64,000 nucleotides of DNA from Euphorbia lathyris (taxonomy: Eukaryota > Streptophyta > Magnoliopsida > Malpighiales > Euphorbiaceae). The DNA lies in contig NC_088915.1 of the NCBI RefSeq assembly GCF_963576675.1, forward strand, positions 32,827,501 through 32,891,500, given 5' to 3'. Under the pieces are notes generated by a model that was given only the letters and a program-made list of their open reading frames with translations, had not been told where the DNA came from and made no database searches. Both the position numbers and the translations under genes were made by a program. This document shows positions 1 to 11,870 of this stretch, piece by piece. The first letter of the stretch is position 1. The number at the start of each line of letters is the position of its first letter.

Positions 1-33
1 GAATAGTTTTGCCAACATCAAAATGGGGGAGTT
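1..33 (+). other. Polypurine tract and 3' end of SIRE-like copia internal region
   Basis: The stretch ends in a purine-rich run (AAAATGGGGGAG) directly before the LTR start TGTTGAAACACC. The same sequence in reverse complement abuts the minus-strand LTR at 55228. It is the plus-strand priming site of an element whose body lies left of the window. Confidence 0.8.
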
Positions 34-1378
34 TGTTGAAACACCTTTCCACAGGATTTTGATTTGACAAAATTATTTAAGTACAATTAAATATTGTGTA
101 ACACACTAAGTCTAAATGCTTTGATTTATTGTTACTAATGTGTTTGTTCAATGTTGAGTTTATAATTGTTATAAGACATAAAGATCATAAAGCCCAAGCC
201 CTATATAAAAGTCAAAGCCCAAGTCAAACAAGGCCAAGACCACTCAGCCCGCATATTACAAAACGCTGCCGTTGAGTGTTGAAACGCAGCTGAGCAAAGA
301 AGGATCCAGAAGATCCACGTAGACAACTTCGGTAAGAAGCTGCTGAGCTGTCTCGACAAAATGTACAAGACAGCCGCTGAGCATAAGGCAACTTCCGGAC
401 AAAGTATTTCCTCTTTCAGTAAAGAACAGAAGACGCAGGAAGCTGTCTGATTGACATTACCTGAATTGGAGGAACATACTGCCACACTGACCGAAGAACA
501 GAAGATGCTGGAATCTGATTGGTTAAGAGAACTGCTGAACAGACTGAGTGAAAACGACATGAAGCCGTTTCCCTCCAACGGTTATTTCGAAATTCGAAAT
601 AACCAGATGCCCTCACAGCTCTCTATAAATAAAGCTTTCAGAATCCTCATTACATACAGAACTTTGAGCAAAAGCCGTTACGCTGACCAAAAGCATACAA
701 AAGTTCTGCATCCAAAAGCAAAGCAAATCTTACACTACAATTTCATATCTGTGTAAAAGTCTAGAGTGATTGATCTTCAATCATCTAAGGTGTTCTAGCA
801 ATTGTTGTTTAGGACAAATCTTAATCATTTCTAGAATTAGAAAGTAGAAGCTGAGTACTCGGTTTTAGTACTTAGTGAATTAGAATAGAAGTGAGTAGAG
901 GTATAGAGGAAGGTACTCTTGTTATACTCAGCTTCTGATTTGTAAAGGGTTTTTGAGTCTCCACCTTTAAAGAGCTCAGTAGTGAATTTGAAAGCTCGGA
1001 ACGTGTTCCGGGGACAGGACGTAGGCTTAGAAGAAGCCGAACCTGGATAACTCCACTGAGTGAAGTATTTCTAACCCTTAACTCCTTAATATATTGCTTG
1101 CTTAATATAAACTAAAAACTGACCAAGTAAAGAGGTCAAGCTGAGTTGTGCGCTGCAAACGACTTAGTCCAGGAATAGACTCTAAGTGCTATTTCCTGAC
1201 TTAAGCAACGAAACTGACCGAGTCACCAATTGACTAAGCCAGTGTCTTGCTGATTACTCAGCGCCGCTGTCATATACTCTTTTCTTAAGAAAAAGAAGTT
1301 TGCCCTAATTCTTTAAAAAGGTCAAATAGTTCCTAACCCCCCTTGGAACTATATTTGCAACCTTACAAGGTACCAACA
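34..1378 (+). repeat. 3' LTR of a SIRE-like Ty1/copia element
   Basis: This 1345-bp LTR starts TGTTGAAACACC and ends ACCAACA. It is homologous to the LTRs at 53903-55228 (minus) and 57831-59165 (plus). A TATA box (TATAAATA, 624-631) lies just downstream of a 25-bp near-perfect palindrome at 580-604. A second palindrome, CGGAACGTGTTCCG, lies at 997-1010. The five bases after the LTR, ATAAG, are the expected TSD position: the following DNA continues as another copia LTR at exactly this point. ORFs inside the LTR are not conserved as proteins and are not called. Confidence 0.9.
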
Positions 1379-2726
1379 ATAAGTAATCCTCATACTCAAA
1401 AAAAACATTAATTAGTGATTTTGGATTATGGAGTGTGATGCTTTGACTCTGTTTAAACATGATCCATAACAGGAGGGTTCATGGGGTCTGTGCGAACATG
1501 CATTGGGTATCAGATAAAGTAATTATAGGATAGTTAATGTTAGATTGAACATTCGTCACTCCTGATAAATGGGAGATATATCTATGGCCTCTTGTGGAGA
1601 ATTAGCTTGAAACCCTTGTAAGGTGATATGTTAAGAGTAGAAATGGAGATTTCACTTAACCTATCTATTCAGAGTTAATTCTACATGGACATATAAAATA
1701 AACGTCTCATTATATGTAACTTGACATATTCTATAGTTACAAATTCATTTAAGGATATAGCTGATGAAGGATCGAATTATACTAGACCTAATACGGAAAG
1801 ATAAACGTTAGTATCAACCAAGCTTCTTATCGGTCTGGGGAACGTTTATGGTTTTTCTAGTAACAGTCTGTGCACTCATTCCGTTATACACTTAGTTGAA
1901 ATTAGTTTGTTTAAATTAATTCCAAAAACTGTATACAACTAGTAGCGATAAAAACCTAATGGGCCATACATGAGACTTGGACCGGAGGACGGAATGGTAA
2001 TTTGAGAGGGGATACCTAGAGGCCAAAATTGATATAGTATGAGAGGTGATTTGATTAATTGATTTATTTGGATAATTATAATTGGATTATAGTTATGGTT
2101 AAAGTAATTATAGGATAATAAATTGATTAAGTATAATGAGATTATATCTCTACTTAAATTATCATTCTGACATAAATAAGTATTCTAATGGGATTAGAAT
2201 TAGAATTGTTAATTATATTTATATTAGATATAGATAATATAGATAATTGTATTTATTTATTTATTTAGTAAACCTATTTGGATTGGAATTCTTATTAACT
2301 ATTTTAACCTAATCATACTAGGGTTAGGAAATTGAAACACTATAAATACCCCATATCCTTTATGTATTGCGGCCAAGCTAAATAAAACAGGAAAAAATAT
2401 TATTTCGACTCCCACTCGAATAATTATCTTTCTAGTTTATTCCTTCTTTGATTTCGTGTTGATTCCATTAGAGACAATCTATTTTGGTTACTATTCATTG
2501 GTTGATGATTAACGTTTTCTTTTGTATTGTTCGTGCTCGTGAAAGACGGTTAATATCTATGTGGGCACTTCGTTTGCAACAATAGATGTAGTTCTTCAGA
2601 AAATGTACATACATTTAATCCATTTTAATATGAAATAACGATTAACAGATCTTGAGAAAAGGGAAATAGATAAAAAAAAAAGAATTATATTTTCGCTGCG
2701 CTTACATTTGTCTATTTTCCTTCAAT
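1379..2726 (+). repeat. Fragment of a second copia-family LTR (right part)
   Basis: The sequence is diverged but collinear with the reverse complement of the LTR at 55866-57732 (shared blocks near 1380-1460, 1560-1700 and 2600-2726). The family's left part lies beyond the window, cut by the SIRE-like insertion at 1378. No tRNA-type primer site follows the right end, so this may be a solo LTR; that cannot be settled without the left end. No coding sequence seen. Confidence 0.7.
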
Positions 2727-3475
2727 AACTAGGCCCAAAGAAAAGCCAGCTGAAGCAATGATATGTGCATGTACCAAGGGCCAATATTAAAGCAAGCTAA
2801 AAGGATGTGGGTTATACGATAATCTAGAAGTTTCAACAAGAAGTTATCTAGCTTAACATGTGGACCAATGGGTGCTTCAGACCTCCAAAGTGCTCTCCCT
2901 TTTCCCTAGATCACATCATACATTACGGAATGACATAAAGGGAAAGGAGTCTGGAGCCAACCAAGAGTCTACATGTGGAAAGATGCATTACCAAACCCAA
3001 TCAGAAGCTGACGCATGTAAAGTGCATTACACTTTAGGTATGTAATCATCTATAAATAGCCTTGGAAATAGAGCTTAAGGTACTTTTACTATTCATGTCT
3101 CTTATTAATTGCTTTCAAGTTAATATTTTACTCAAAGTATCCTCCTAATGTAAGCATTGGTGAAGGGACGTCGGATTCTAGCCCCTTCTCTAATTGTTTG
3201 TTATTGATTCGGGTATTAGAAGACTGATTAGAAAAGTGTTATTCATAATTGAAGATATCAATTAGTACGGTGAGCGTGGAGGATTTTCGTGCAAATGGCT
3301 CATCTACTTATCTTTATGGTTCATCCAGTTCTCCAGCAAACTACTGACATTCCAAGCACTTCAGCTGCACCTAATCGTGGCCTGGTTGATTCTGGAAATA
3401 ATGCATATTTCTTTGGCTCTAGATCAGAGCATTGATGCTTGTTTAGGATCCTTAGACCATGAGTAACGACGGTTC
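2727..3475 (+). mobile_element. Tat-lineage gypsy remnant: LTR-like end and leader
   Basis: A TATA-like motif (CTATAAATAG near 3049) is followed by an LTR-end-like block (TAAGCATTGG... near 3150) that matches the block TAAGCATCGG near 17930 in another Tat remnant. A shared leader motif, CGGTGAGCGTGGAG, lies near 3269 and again near 18060. The left boundary against the copia LTR at about 2726 is approximate. Confidence 0.55.
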
Positions 3476-4915
3476 ATGAATGGTCTTACAAAACAACTGA
3501 TAGACAATATCGGCTCCATTCATAAGTCCGTGAGAATTCTCAGAGTGGAGCATGCAACTCAGATGGAGGTAATGAGAATTGAGGTCAAGGAAGCAAGAGA
3601 GACTAGCATGTATGGAGATAGACATGGATCTATAACTTGTTCTATAGGACATCATGGCATTCCGACTTGTCCAAAGAATAGAGGATTCTTAGAGGAATCT
3701 CAACCTGAAGTGATCCATGGAAGATCAAAGGAAAAATGTCGGTCCCTCCTACCGAAGGCGTTATCGATCACATTTACCTCTTAAGCAGATTCCAAAGCCT
3801 AAAAGTTCCAAATCACTAAAATGATATAGAGGTGTTCGTCATGATTCCACTGAATTTTTGATTCGTCGTTATGAAGCAAATAGAAAAGGACTAGAGGTTT
3901 CCAGATCTCCAAATAAATAAATCAAAGGCCAAATCCTAGACCAAAGGTGGAAGAGGCAAGTTCCTTAAAAGAAGAGATGTATAATCTCATTAGAAAGGAG
4001 CTTCGTCATGCTATGAAAGATGAGGGATTAGAATCAAGGCTCCTAGTGGATACTCCTCTTAGTGCAGAAATCATAAGTCAGCATATGCCAAGAGGATTCA
4101 AATATCCACTTCTTAAAAACTATAATGGTATGACTGATCCTACTCTTCATGTTAAAAAAAATTCTCAGGGCTCCTCAAACTATGACGGACACTGACGCTC
4201 TCATGTGCCGATTATTTTCAACAACCTTGAAAGATTCGAATGCGTATTGGTAGGACCAGTTGTTTTCTAGCTCCATCAGATCCTTTAAAGAAATATCCAA
4301 AGAATTTTCTGATCATTTCATCACCTCCGTCTCGGAGAGTATAATGATGCAATATTTGAATTGTCTTGTTCAGGAACCAAGCGAATTGTTGAAAAAATGG
4401 GTGGAGATATTCCAGGGCATGGTCATCTAGATTAAACATTTGAATACGGATGGAGCAGTTGAGGCAATGACAAGTAATTGCCGGAAGAAGGATCTCCCGA
4501 AGGAGCTGACTACTCGAAGGCTGAAGACATTTCCTAATTTGATGAGAAGAGCTCGTGACTTTGTAAAATGGGATAGCCACAAGATAAATCCATTATTGAA
4601 GGATATATTAAGTTCGATTCACCAGGCGAAGGAGTCCAAAAATGACAGAAGCAGGGATGAGCATAAAAGATCTAAGAAGCAATCGGGTCGAAATTATGCT
4701 CCCCTAAACGCTTATCGAAAAGAAATTTTCAATTAGATGGAGTCAAATAGATAACACATCCAATATCCCCCAAAGTTGAAAGCATCAGGCTGAAGGCACA
4801 ATGGCTTATACTATAAGTTCCACAAAAGTGAAGGACATGACACTGAAGATTGTAGGCAACTAGCAGCCGAGCTCAATAAGATGGCTGAGGCAGGAAAATT
4901 AAGGCAGGAAAATTA
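3476..4915 (+). pseudogene. Decayed gag of a Tat-lineage Ty3/gypsy element
   Basis: No single frame is open, but successive frames read like Tat/Ogre gag. First comes an N-terminal helical segment (3476-3620). Then a block near 3990-4150 contains PRGFKYPLLKNYNG, and a gag core near 4185-4330 contains DALMCRLF. Last is a knuckle-like motif near 4805-4860 (KFHKSEGHDTEDC), in the position of the Tat zinc knuckle. Stops and frameshifts interrupt every segment. No protease or RT follows, since a different sequence takes over near 5.1 kb. The protein would have been the capsid precursor of a retrotransposon. Family assignment is inferred from motif order and from similarity to 35849-36600. Confidence 0.6.
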
Positions 4916-5109
4916 GACAAACTCCTCAAAAATGCCATCAAACCTAGAGAATCCAAAGATAAATATCATGATGAGTGAACCCCTAAAGGAATGATAAATG
5001 TGATTATTGGTGACTCAAAAGAGGATCATTCGAAAAAAAGAAAAAAAGTTCACAAGGATTAAGAGCGAATTGCTGAATCAAGCTCTGAATTCTCATTCAT
5101 CAGCTTTCA

Positions 5110-5995
5110 TGCGCTAAACACGAGTCACGTTGTCCTTCTCTAACTTCCCCTTCAATTGGGAAATCTCAGCATAACCTGCAATGTCCTCCTCCCTCAACTA
5201 TCGGACATCAGTCACCCTATAGTCTGCTCTAACAATCGGCTATATGGCCAGCAGGACTCAAGGCCTCCTACTCTGGGGCACAAGAAGCTTTATCAGCTTT
5301 CCATGCCCCAGCAGCCGACCTTGCAGCCTCATCTACCTAGGCCTCAACCTTCTTTAGTTCTTCAGTAAGATCAACACTCACTGAGGCCTCGCCCAACTCT
5401 CTTTCCATCTTTTCCACTCAGTGGGCAGAGGCTAAAAATATTTATTCTGCCACCTCGACTTCCTGCACCTAGAGAGCAAAGGCTGCAAGATCTTGTTGTG
5501 TCCTCTATAACCTCATTTCAAGCCTTACATAGTGTCGAGACAAAGAGGAATATTAATGGCTCGTCTCCTTAGCCGATGCCAAAGTCTAATAAAAAAATGA
5601 AGGGTCACGGTTGCATAAAATATAAAGAAAACTAATCAATGAAAACTTACCTTGGCCACATGAGTAATGTGTATATCGGTCTTCTTGCTAACCATCGTCT
5701 AACGAAAAACACCACTCTCGATAGGAATCAAAGCAAGTCGATCGAGATCATGGGCAATCCAAGGGGTTACTTAGAGTAACATGGTCTTTCCTATAGGGTC
5801 GATCCCAAAGCCATTAAGACACAACAAGTTAAAACGAAATTCCAAGAAATATCAAAAGAGATAAGAAAAGATAGTAACTCGGGCCTCTTCCTCTTTAGTT
5901 AAGGGGCCATCCTTTAGCATCACCTCCACATCTTTCTCCCCTTGGGGAACCTCGGAAGATTAAGTCTTCTTCCTTAAAGGTCAGAAAAAGCATTT
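5110..5995 (-). pseudogene. Decayed coiled-coil gene fragment, transposon-related
   Basis: The minus strand reads as an Ala/Glu/Lys-rich helical protein (segments such as LTEELKKVEA near 5350) broken by stops. A plausible splice donor (AAG|GTAAGT) lies near 5650 on the minus strand. Composition and exon-intron layout resemble the C-terminal coiled-coil part of the PF04195-like pseudogene at 37884-40454, but I did not find matching residues long enough to prove it. It could instead be a captured fragment of a host coiled-coil gene. Confidence 0.35.
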
Positions 5996-6899
5996 TGGTA
6001 GACATTGATACAGATGTTTTATCCTTATCCTTTAGTATAGTTTCAGGATTGTTTTGTATCATTTCATGTCACTTTGTTTTAATTTGGGAGTATTAATCCT
6101 TTTTTCATTAACTTTTGGTTTTTATTTACTTTTATAGCATTTATTTATATATCTGTCAAGTTTTAATGTTATTTCAATAAAAGATTGTAATTTAATTTAA
6201 AATGTATTATAGTGCCAAATTACATGAATTTAGTTTACAAAAAATAATCGATTTTGACTTGGTAATTAAAAGATATTTTGGAAAATTAATTAAATCATTT
6301 TTGGTAGAGATTTAATGAGATTTTTGTGAAATTGCGTGAGATTTTCAAGGATTTCAGCATTAGAGCATGTTTGACCAGGGCTAGCAAAGACCAGGCCTCG
6401 ATGTAGGTCAGCTCGCCGAGCTAGCCATTAGAAAGGACTCTAGCCAAGCCTGACCCCCATCTGGGAGACAGAAATCTCCCAAATCCTCGAAATAGGCTAG
6501 CTCGCTGAACTGGCCACCCGTAGAGCTGCATTTTGACTTTGTCTTTGTATTTTGAATTGGCAGTCTGTATTTTGATCTTCTAGCTATTAGCATTTGAAAT
6601 AGTTAGATATGATTTGAATTTTGCTATTTAAAGACCTTGGAATTTCCATTCAAAGCCACATAGAAACTATCTGTAGATTTCCTTCCATTTGAGAGCAGTT
6701 TGAACCTCTACCACTCACCATCTTCATCTGCAAAAGGCTTCCATCTACCATTAATACACAAGCGATCAATGTTCCACCTCCAATTCAGAATGATGACTAC
6801 TTGAGTCGATAAGTTTCAAAGACGATCATTTTTCATGTTTATTCTTATTCAACTAGTAAGATCTCTCTGAATTTTGAATTGGTTGTAAGTTGTTCATCT
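5996..6899. other. AT-rich, LTR-like sequence without coding potential
   Basis: The stretch begins near TGATACAGATG (about 6008), reminiscent of Athila-type LTR starts (compare TGATAAGTGC at 50026), and contains a leader-like segment near 6640-6800. No primer site or partner LTR is seen. It ends where the chromovirus-like LTR begins, so it may be an older LTR interrupted by that insertion. Confidence 0.3.
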
Positions 6900-7700
6900 A
6901 TTACGGGAGCCACACAAGTCCAATTGGTACAAAACTTTGTGGGTTGATTTGTTATGTCAATTAGAGCCTATGGAACAAAGGTTGTACGGTGAAATATTTA
7001 TGAGTTGGAATAATTGGCTAGAGGATAAGTTGCGGGCCCGATAGAATCTACCAGCCTGCACCAGCAGGCCCACGCATGGGCAGCACGCTAGCAGAACCTC
7101 CAGAAGTTGTCTGTACCAAAAATTAGTCTCCTTATGGGTAATGAAGACTCTAAGTAACCCCAATGATGTAGGAGGAAGTTGCCAAGAAAGACCCAAGAGT
7201 TCCCTTTTATGTAGGGAAGCTTCCCAGGTCAACTATAGAAGAGTTAGACTTTGAACATTGACTTGGGACCATATGGGTGTGTCTCAAGTCATGTGTTTTT
7301 GTATGGTATGGGCAGATTTCTAGAGGAAATCACACCTCTTTGATTCTTTTGATCCTAAACTTTGATTTCTAGCCAAGTAGTTTATAAATAGAGGTTATGC
7401 ATTTTATTTCACTAACCAAGTAAGCAAGTAGGCAAAGGTAGTGAGGTTGTGTGTTCCAACAAACCTTTCACTTGTAAATTGTATATAGAGCATTCTTTTT
7501 ATCAATAAGAGATATAAATTGACTGTTCTCAAAACACATTGTGTAATGTTCTTAAGTCTTCCATTGCAATACAATATTCATTCTATTCTGCTACGTTTCT
7601 TTCTTGCTAGGTTCCTTCATTCGAGAAAGATTGAGTTGAGGCTAACTAGCATTCCGAGCAGAACTTCTAGTGCCACATGGGATTCAGTGATCGTGAGAAT
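6900..7700 (+). repeat. 5' LTR of the deleted chromovirus-like element
   Basis: The sequence is homologous over its whole length to 9407-10194, from ATTACGGGAG to GTGAGAAT. It includes a TATA-like ATAAATAGAGG near 7384. No standard primer-binding site is recognisable directly after it. Confidence 0.75.
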
Positions 7701-7778
7701 CAAAGACTTGAAGTTAGCGACGGATTGCTAACGAATTTCCGATAGATTTTCACAACGGCATGATCAAGTGATGAGGTC

Positions 7779-8912
7779 ATGACTACAGTTCAAGCAAACC
7801 AAAAGAAGGTCAGACGGGGCCGATCCAAGTCAAGAGATGTTTCTGGTCGAGTCCGATGGTAGGCTGGCGAAGTGTGAACTTACCGTAGTCGAGAGCCTTG
7901 AGAAGTTTGAAGAATTAGACAACCATCTAAAGGAACTTCCGGGAGACGGGTTCCAGGGTGAATAGTTGTCATCTTTGAACCGGGTTACCGCTAATGGGAG
8001 AGACCGAGATGAGATGTTGGAAGCCACCTTCTAGGAAGAAATTTCTGCTCCTATGATGGAGCTAGAGAGAGCTCTTGCGGAAGTATAGTCAATGTAGAAG
8101 CTAAACTTGGGACCAAGGAAAATGCAGCCTTTCGCATAAGAGAAATTGCAAATGGGGCAGCACCTACTTCAATCGCCTTTGGTTAGCATAGACTAGAGAT
8201 TCTGAAGCCAAAGGCCTACGATGGTTCCAGAAAATCCAAGGACATCGACCATTTTCTTTGGAGCCTCGAAAAGTATTTTAAGGCGTTGGGTGTCAACGAA
8301 AATAGGGTAATTGACACAGTGACCCTTTATTTGGACGATGCTGGCATGATTTGGTGGTGCATGAAAGAAGTAGTAATCTAGCGAGGAATATGTTTGATAA
8401 TTTCCTAGGAGCATTTCAAAACCGCACTGAAAGATCAATTTTATCTTGATTCGGGAGAGCTAGAAAAGCGGATCAGATTGAGGCACATGAGATAGTAGGG
8501 CAGTTTGTGAGAATATATGAAATAGTTTTTTGAGATTTTGCTAGAATTATCGAGTTATCCGCGTGATGAATCCTACTATTTGTTCATCGACGGGCTACAA
8601 CAGTATGCAAGATTGGAAGTTCAGAGGAGGATTGCCAAAGATCTTTCCTCGGCTATTGCTATTTCCGATTTGATGGCGGAGTTTGACAGGTTAGAGAGAC
8701 ATACAACCGATCAGGAAAAGCAAACAAGTAGCATAAGCGGGGGAGACAAGGCTGCTAAATTTTCAAATCCCACTAATTATAAGCCTAGAGAGTCGCAACC
8801 ACCCAAGGGGACGAAAGTGCATAATGTACAACAGCAGATGACGTGTTGCTTTTGTGAGGGGCCTCACCGGGCTAGAGAATGTTCGAAGAAAAACAGCAGG
8901 TTGTTTGACTAG
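7779..8912 (+). pseudogene. Broken gag of a chromovirus-like gypsy element
   Basis: A possible start at 7779 is followed by a charged segment and then a gag core in several frames. The core contains KAYDGSRKSKDIDHF near 8210-8260, YLDDAGMIWW near 8330 and LKDQFYLDSGELEKR near 8430. An open stretch of 124 codons (8538-8912) carries the C-terminal part with a CCFCEG...HRARECSK knuckle-like motif near 8850. Stops and frameshifts separate the parts. In chromoviruses this region forms the capsid and nucleocapsid, and the order here agrees. It lies 54 bp before the protease ORF. Confidence 0.7.
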
Positions 8913-8965
8913 TCCACGAGATCGATGAGCAAGTATGAGAATTAGAACCGGAGAAGGAGCAGCAC

Positions 8966-9376
8966 ATGGGGTCGCTCCAGCTCCTAAATGTTATCAAGAA
9001 ATTAGATATGCCGCAGAAGCCAGAGTGCAAGGGTCATATGATTGTCAAGGTAATAGTGGGTCAGTGGGTTGCAAAAGCAACTTTGGACACGGGAGCAACC
9101 CACATTTTTCTCGATATGAAGGAGGCACAGAAACTGGGCATTGAGACCTACAAGGAGTCGTGTTGGCTGAAAGCGGTGAATTCAGAGGCAAGGCCAATTC
9201 ACGGTGTGGCAGAAAGCGTTCCCATTAAGCTTGGCACGTGGACATGCTATACAAAGTTTTCCATCGTTATAATGAATGACATCCCAATGGTTCTTGGCAT
9301 GGAGTTTTTCGATCCAGATTATGCCTGTTGCGTTCATGAATTTAGTGCGCATTTTGGACAAAGACATGGGGACTAG
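8966..9376 (+). pseudogene. Retrotransposon aspartic protease remnant
   Basis: An open frame of 136 codons carries the retropepsin active-site motif LDTGATHIF at about residues 40-48. A flap-like WLKAVNSEARPIHGVAE segment follows (about residues 63-79), then VLGMEFFD near residue 110. This is the usual pattern of chromovirus gag-proximal proteases. The frame stops at 9376, about 30 bp before the 3' LTR, where the RT domain would normally follow. The catalytic Asp is intact, so the short protein might fold, but no function can be inferred without pol. It is called a remnant because gag is broken and pol is deleted. Confidence 0.75.
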
Positions 9377-9406
9377 ACGTTCAAATGTTCCATTTACCAC
9401 TCGCCC

Positions 9407-10194
9407 ATTACGGGAGCGATACAAGTCCAATTGGTTTGAAATTTTGTGGGTTAATTGTTTTGTCAATTAGAGCCTATGGAACAAAGGTTGTGCGGGGAAA
9501 TATTTTTGATTTGGAAGAATTGGCTAGAGGCCCAGTTGTGGTCCCGGCAGAATATGTCAGCAGGCCTGCTCGTGGGCAGCATGCCAGCAGAACCTCCAGA
9601 AGTTTTCTGCACCGAAAATCAGTCTCCTTATGGGTAAAGAATATTCTAAGTAACCCCAATGATGCAAGAGGAAGTTGACAAGAAGGATCCAAGAGTTCCC
9701 CTGTGTAGGGAAGCTTCCCAACAACTAGAGAAGACTTGGACTTTGAACATTGACTTGGGCCCATGTGTTTGTGTCTAAAGCCAAGTGTTTGTGTCTGGTA
9801 TGTGCAGATTTTTGGAGGAAATCACACCCTTTTGATTCTTTTGATCCTAAACATTTGATTTCTAGCTAGGTAATCTATAAATAGAGGTTAGGTATTTTAT
9901 TTCAGCGACCAAGTAAGCAAGTAGGCAAAGGTAGTAAGGTTCGAGTGCGTTGGAGCAAATCTTTCACTTATAAATTGTACGTAGAGCATTCTTTTTTTTA
10001 TCAATAGGAGATATAATTGACTGTTCTCGAAACATATTGTGCAACGTCCTCAAGTCCGCTGCAAACAGTTATTTATTCTATTCTGATGCGTTTCTTTCTT
10101 GCTACGTTCCATCGTTCGAGCAAGATCGAGTTGAGCCTAATTAGCATTCCGAGCAGAACTGCTAGTGCCGCACGAGGTTGGTGATTGTGAGAAT
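9407..10194 (+). repeat. 3' LTR of the deleted chromovirus-like element
   Basis: This is the direct-repeat partner of 6900-7700, diverged by substitutions and small indels. ATAAATAGAGG near 9879 is the probable TATA box. Confidence 0.75.
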
Positions 10195-10601
10195 TCCACC
10201 CATGATACATTTGAGAGGTTATTTGTTCCAAATAAGCAAGTTGAATGGGTTAATTGTAACTTTTTGAAATTCAGGAGTCATTTGCAGTTTTTGAACAGTT
10301 TGGAAGGCTAGAAATGCATTAGGACTAAATATTTATGTAGAATGGGATTGAAGAGATAAGTTTTATTGTTTGTTTCAAAGGTTGTTCTCATTTGAAAAGT
10401 GCAACGACCATGAATTTCAAGAGTTGAGATTCATGACCAAAGAATTTGATGTCAAAAGATGAAGCTTCGTTATACATCTGAAAACTACATAATAAAATGG
10501 GATTCAAGAAAGTCATCAATTAATAATTTTGTGTTTCAAGAAAGGCTTCAAGAAAGTCATATTCAAACTATTGATCTATAATATTGATTTATTATTTCGT
10601 A
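10195..10601. other. Non-coding sequence between elements
   Basis: About 400 bp of AT-rich DNA. I see no ORF, repeat pair or RNA gene. It ends in the target site of the hAT element. Confidence 0.5.
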
Positions 10602-10609
10602 ATATTTAT

Positions 10610-11146
10610 TAGGGATGGCAACGAGTACTGTACCTGCAGGTACCCCGCACTATACGACCCTAATGAGACTATCCATACCATGTATAAAAGGGTATGGGAT
10701 CAAAACCATTACCCGTTAGGATAATGGGACGGATATGTGAATACCCCCAGGGTACCCGGTACCCGTTACTTGTCATAACTTTTTTTATATATTAATAAAT
10801 ATCATTATTTTTTAGATGTATTACGTGAGATTTCAACCCAATCTTTTATTTTTCAACCATTGGGTGATACCACTAAAATACTTTATTCTTATTAGTTAAG
10901 GTTCAATTTGTTCAATTTTTAGATAAATGATTTATTAAATCTATACTTTGTTAAATTTGTAATATTTTTTGTTTTATTTATTGATTATTAACGGGTAAAG
11001 GTACCCCGTGAATTAAATGGGATGAGTATGGGATGCAAAAAGTATACCCGCTATGGTAATGGGACGGATACATGTAATTAAAAAATAAAAGGATAAGAAT
11101 TTGGGATTGGCATTACTCGCGGGTACGCTACCCATTATCATCACTA
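10610..11146. mobile_element. hAT-type non-autonomous transposon
   Basis: The 537-bp element has imperfect terminal inverted repeats: TAGGGATGGCAACGAGTA at the left and, in reverse complement, TAGTGATGATAATGGGTA at the right. It is flanked by an exact 8-bp duplication, ATATTTAT, at 10602-10609 and 11147-11154. An 8-bp TSD is the hAT hallmark. The ends are rich in GGTACC/GGGTAC words that form long imperfect inverted repeats. There is no transposase ORF. Confidence 0.85.
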
Positions 11147-11154
11147 ATATTTAT

Positions 11155-11870
11155 CATTTAGCTTATCTAATCTTTGATTTGTTATTTGATAATATTTATT
11201 CCGCCTCTGACCTATCCAAAATTATGGGTTTTGGCTATTGACTTATTGTTTGGTAACATTTGCCCATGATCTATCCAAACGGTTTACTTTCGCCTTTTAC
11301 CTATTATTTAGTTACATTTGCCCCTTGAACTATCAAAAATTGGTAAAATCTCAATCAATGTATAGATGGTAGAGATTCCAATTTTGAATGAGTCGGGGAG
11401 CAAATATAACCAACTAATAGATTAGAGTGCAAAGACTAATATTTTAAATAGATTATGGATCAAACAATAAATCAAGGACCAAAAATCAACAATTTTGGTA
11501 ATAATAAATCAAGGCCAAAAACCAACAATTTTAATAGATCAGTGATCAAATAATGCTTTAATCCTATTGATATTTATCTCATGACCTATTATTTGATAAT
11601 ATTTTATCCCTCATTTATCAAAATTGGTGAAATTTCAATAAATGTAAATGATAAATTTAACAGTTCCCAAAACAATTTAAAGGGTGTGCAACTTGTTTAA
11701 TTTTTGGACCCAAAACTAGAAAAGAATAAGCTAGACAATTAGTGGCTAGTTTCCTTTAAGAATGCCATTCACAACCATTGCTCGCTTTGCTTTCAAACAG
11801 AAACTTCACAATAAATAACCAAAAGAGAGGAAGTTCACAACGGGTGCGGTCTGAGAAGCCAAGTGATGTA
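11155..11870. repeat. Degenerate AT-rich repeats downstream of the FtsH gene
   Basis: The words ATTTGATAATATTTAT and CCTATCCAAAATT recur at irregular 70-80 bp spacing near 11170-11340 and again near 11580-11640. This suggests an old foldback or tandem element. The hAT insertion at 10610 sits in one of these repeats. No coding sequence. Confidence 0.4.

Larger units (their letters stand above)
6900..10194 (+). mobile_element. Internally deleted chromovirus-like Ty3/gypsy element
   Basis: Two direct repeats (6900-7700 and 9407-10194) enclose a 1.7-kb interior with decayed gag and an aspartic protease. The interior goes from the protease straight to the second repeat, so reverse transcriptase, RNase H and integrase are absent. 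The repeat pair is collinear throughout (shared TATA region, TCTATAAATAGAGG-like, near 9870). Exact ends are uncertain: I see no clear TG...CA termini or TSD. Confidence 0.75.

Noticed and set aside
201..756. Overlapping frames on both strands at the left edge
   Set aside because: They lie inside the SIRE-like LTR; the homologous LTRs do not keep them open.
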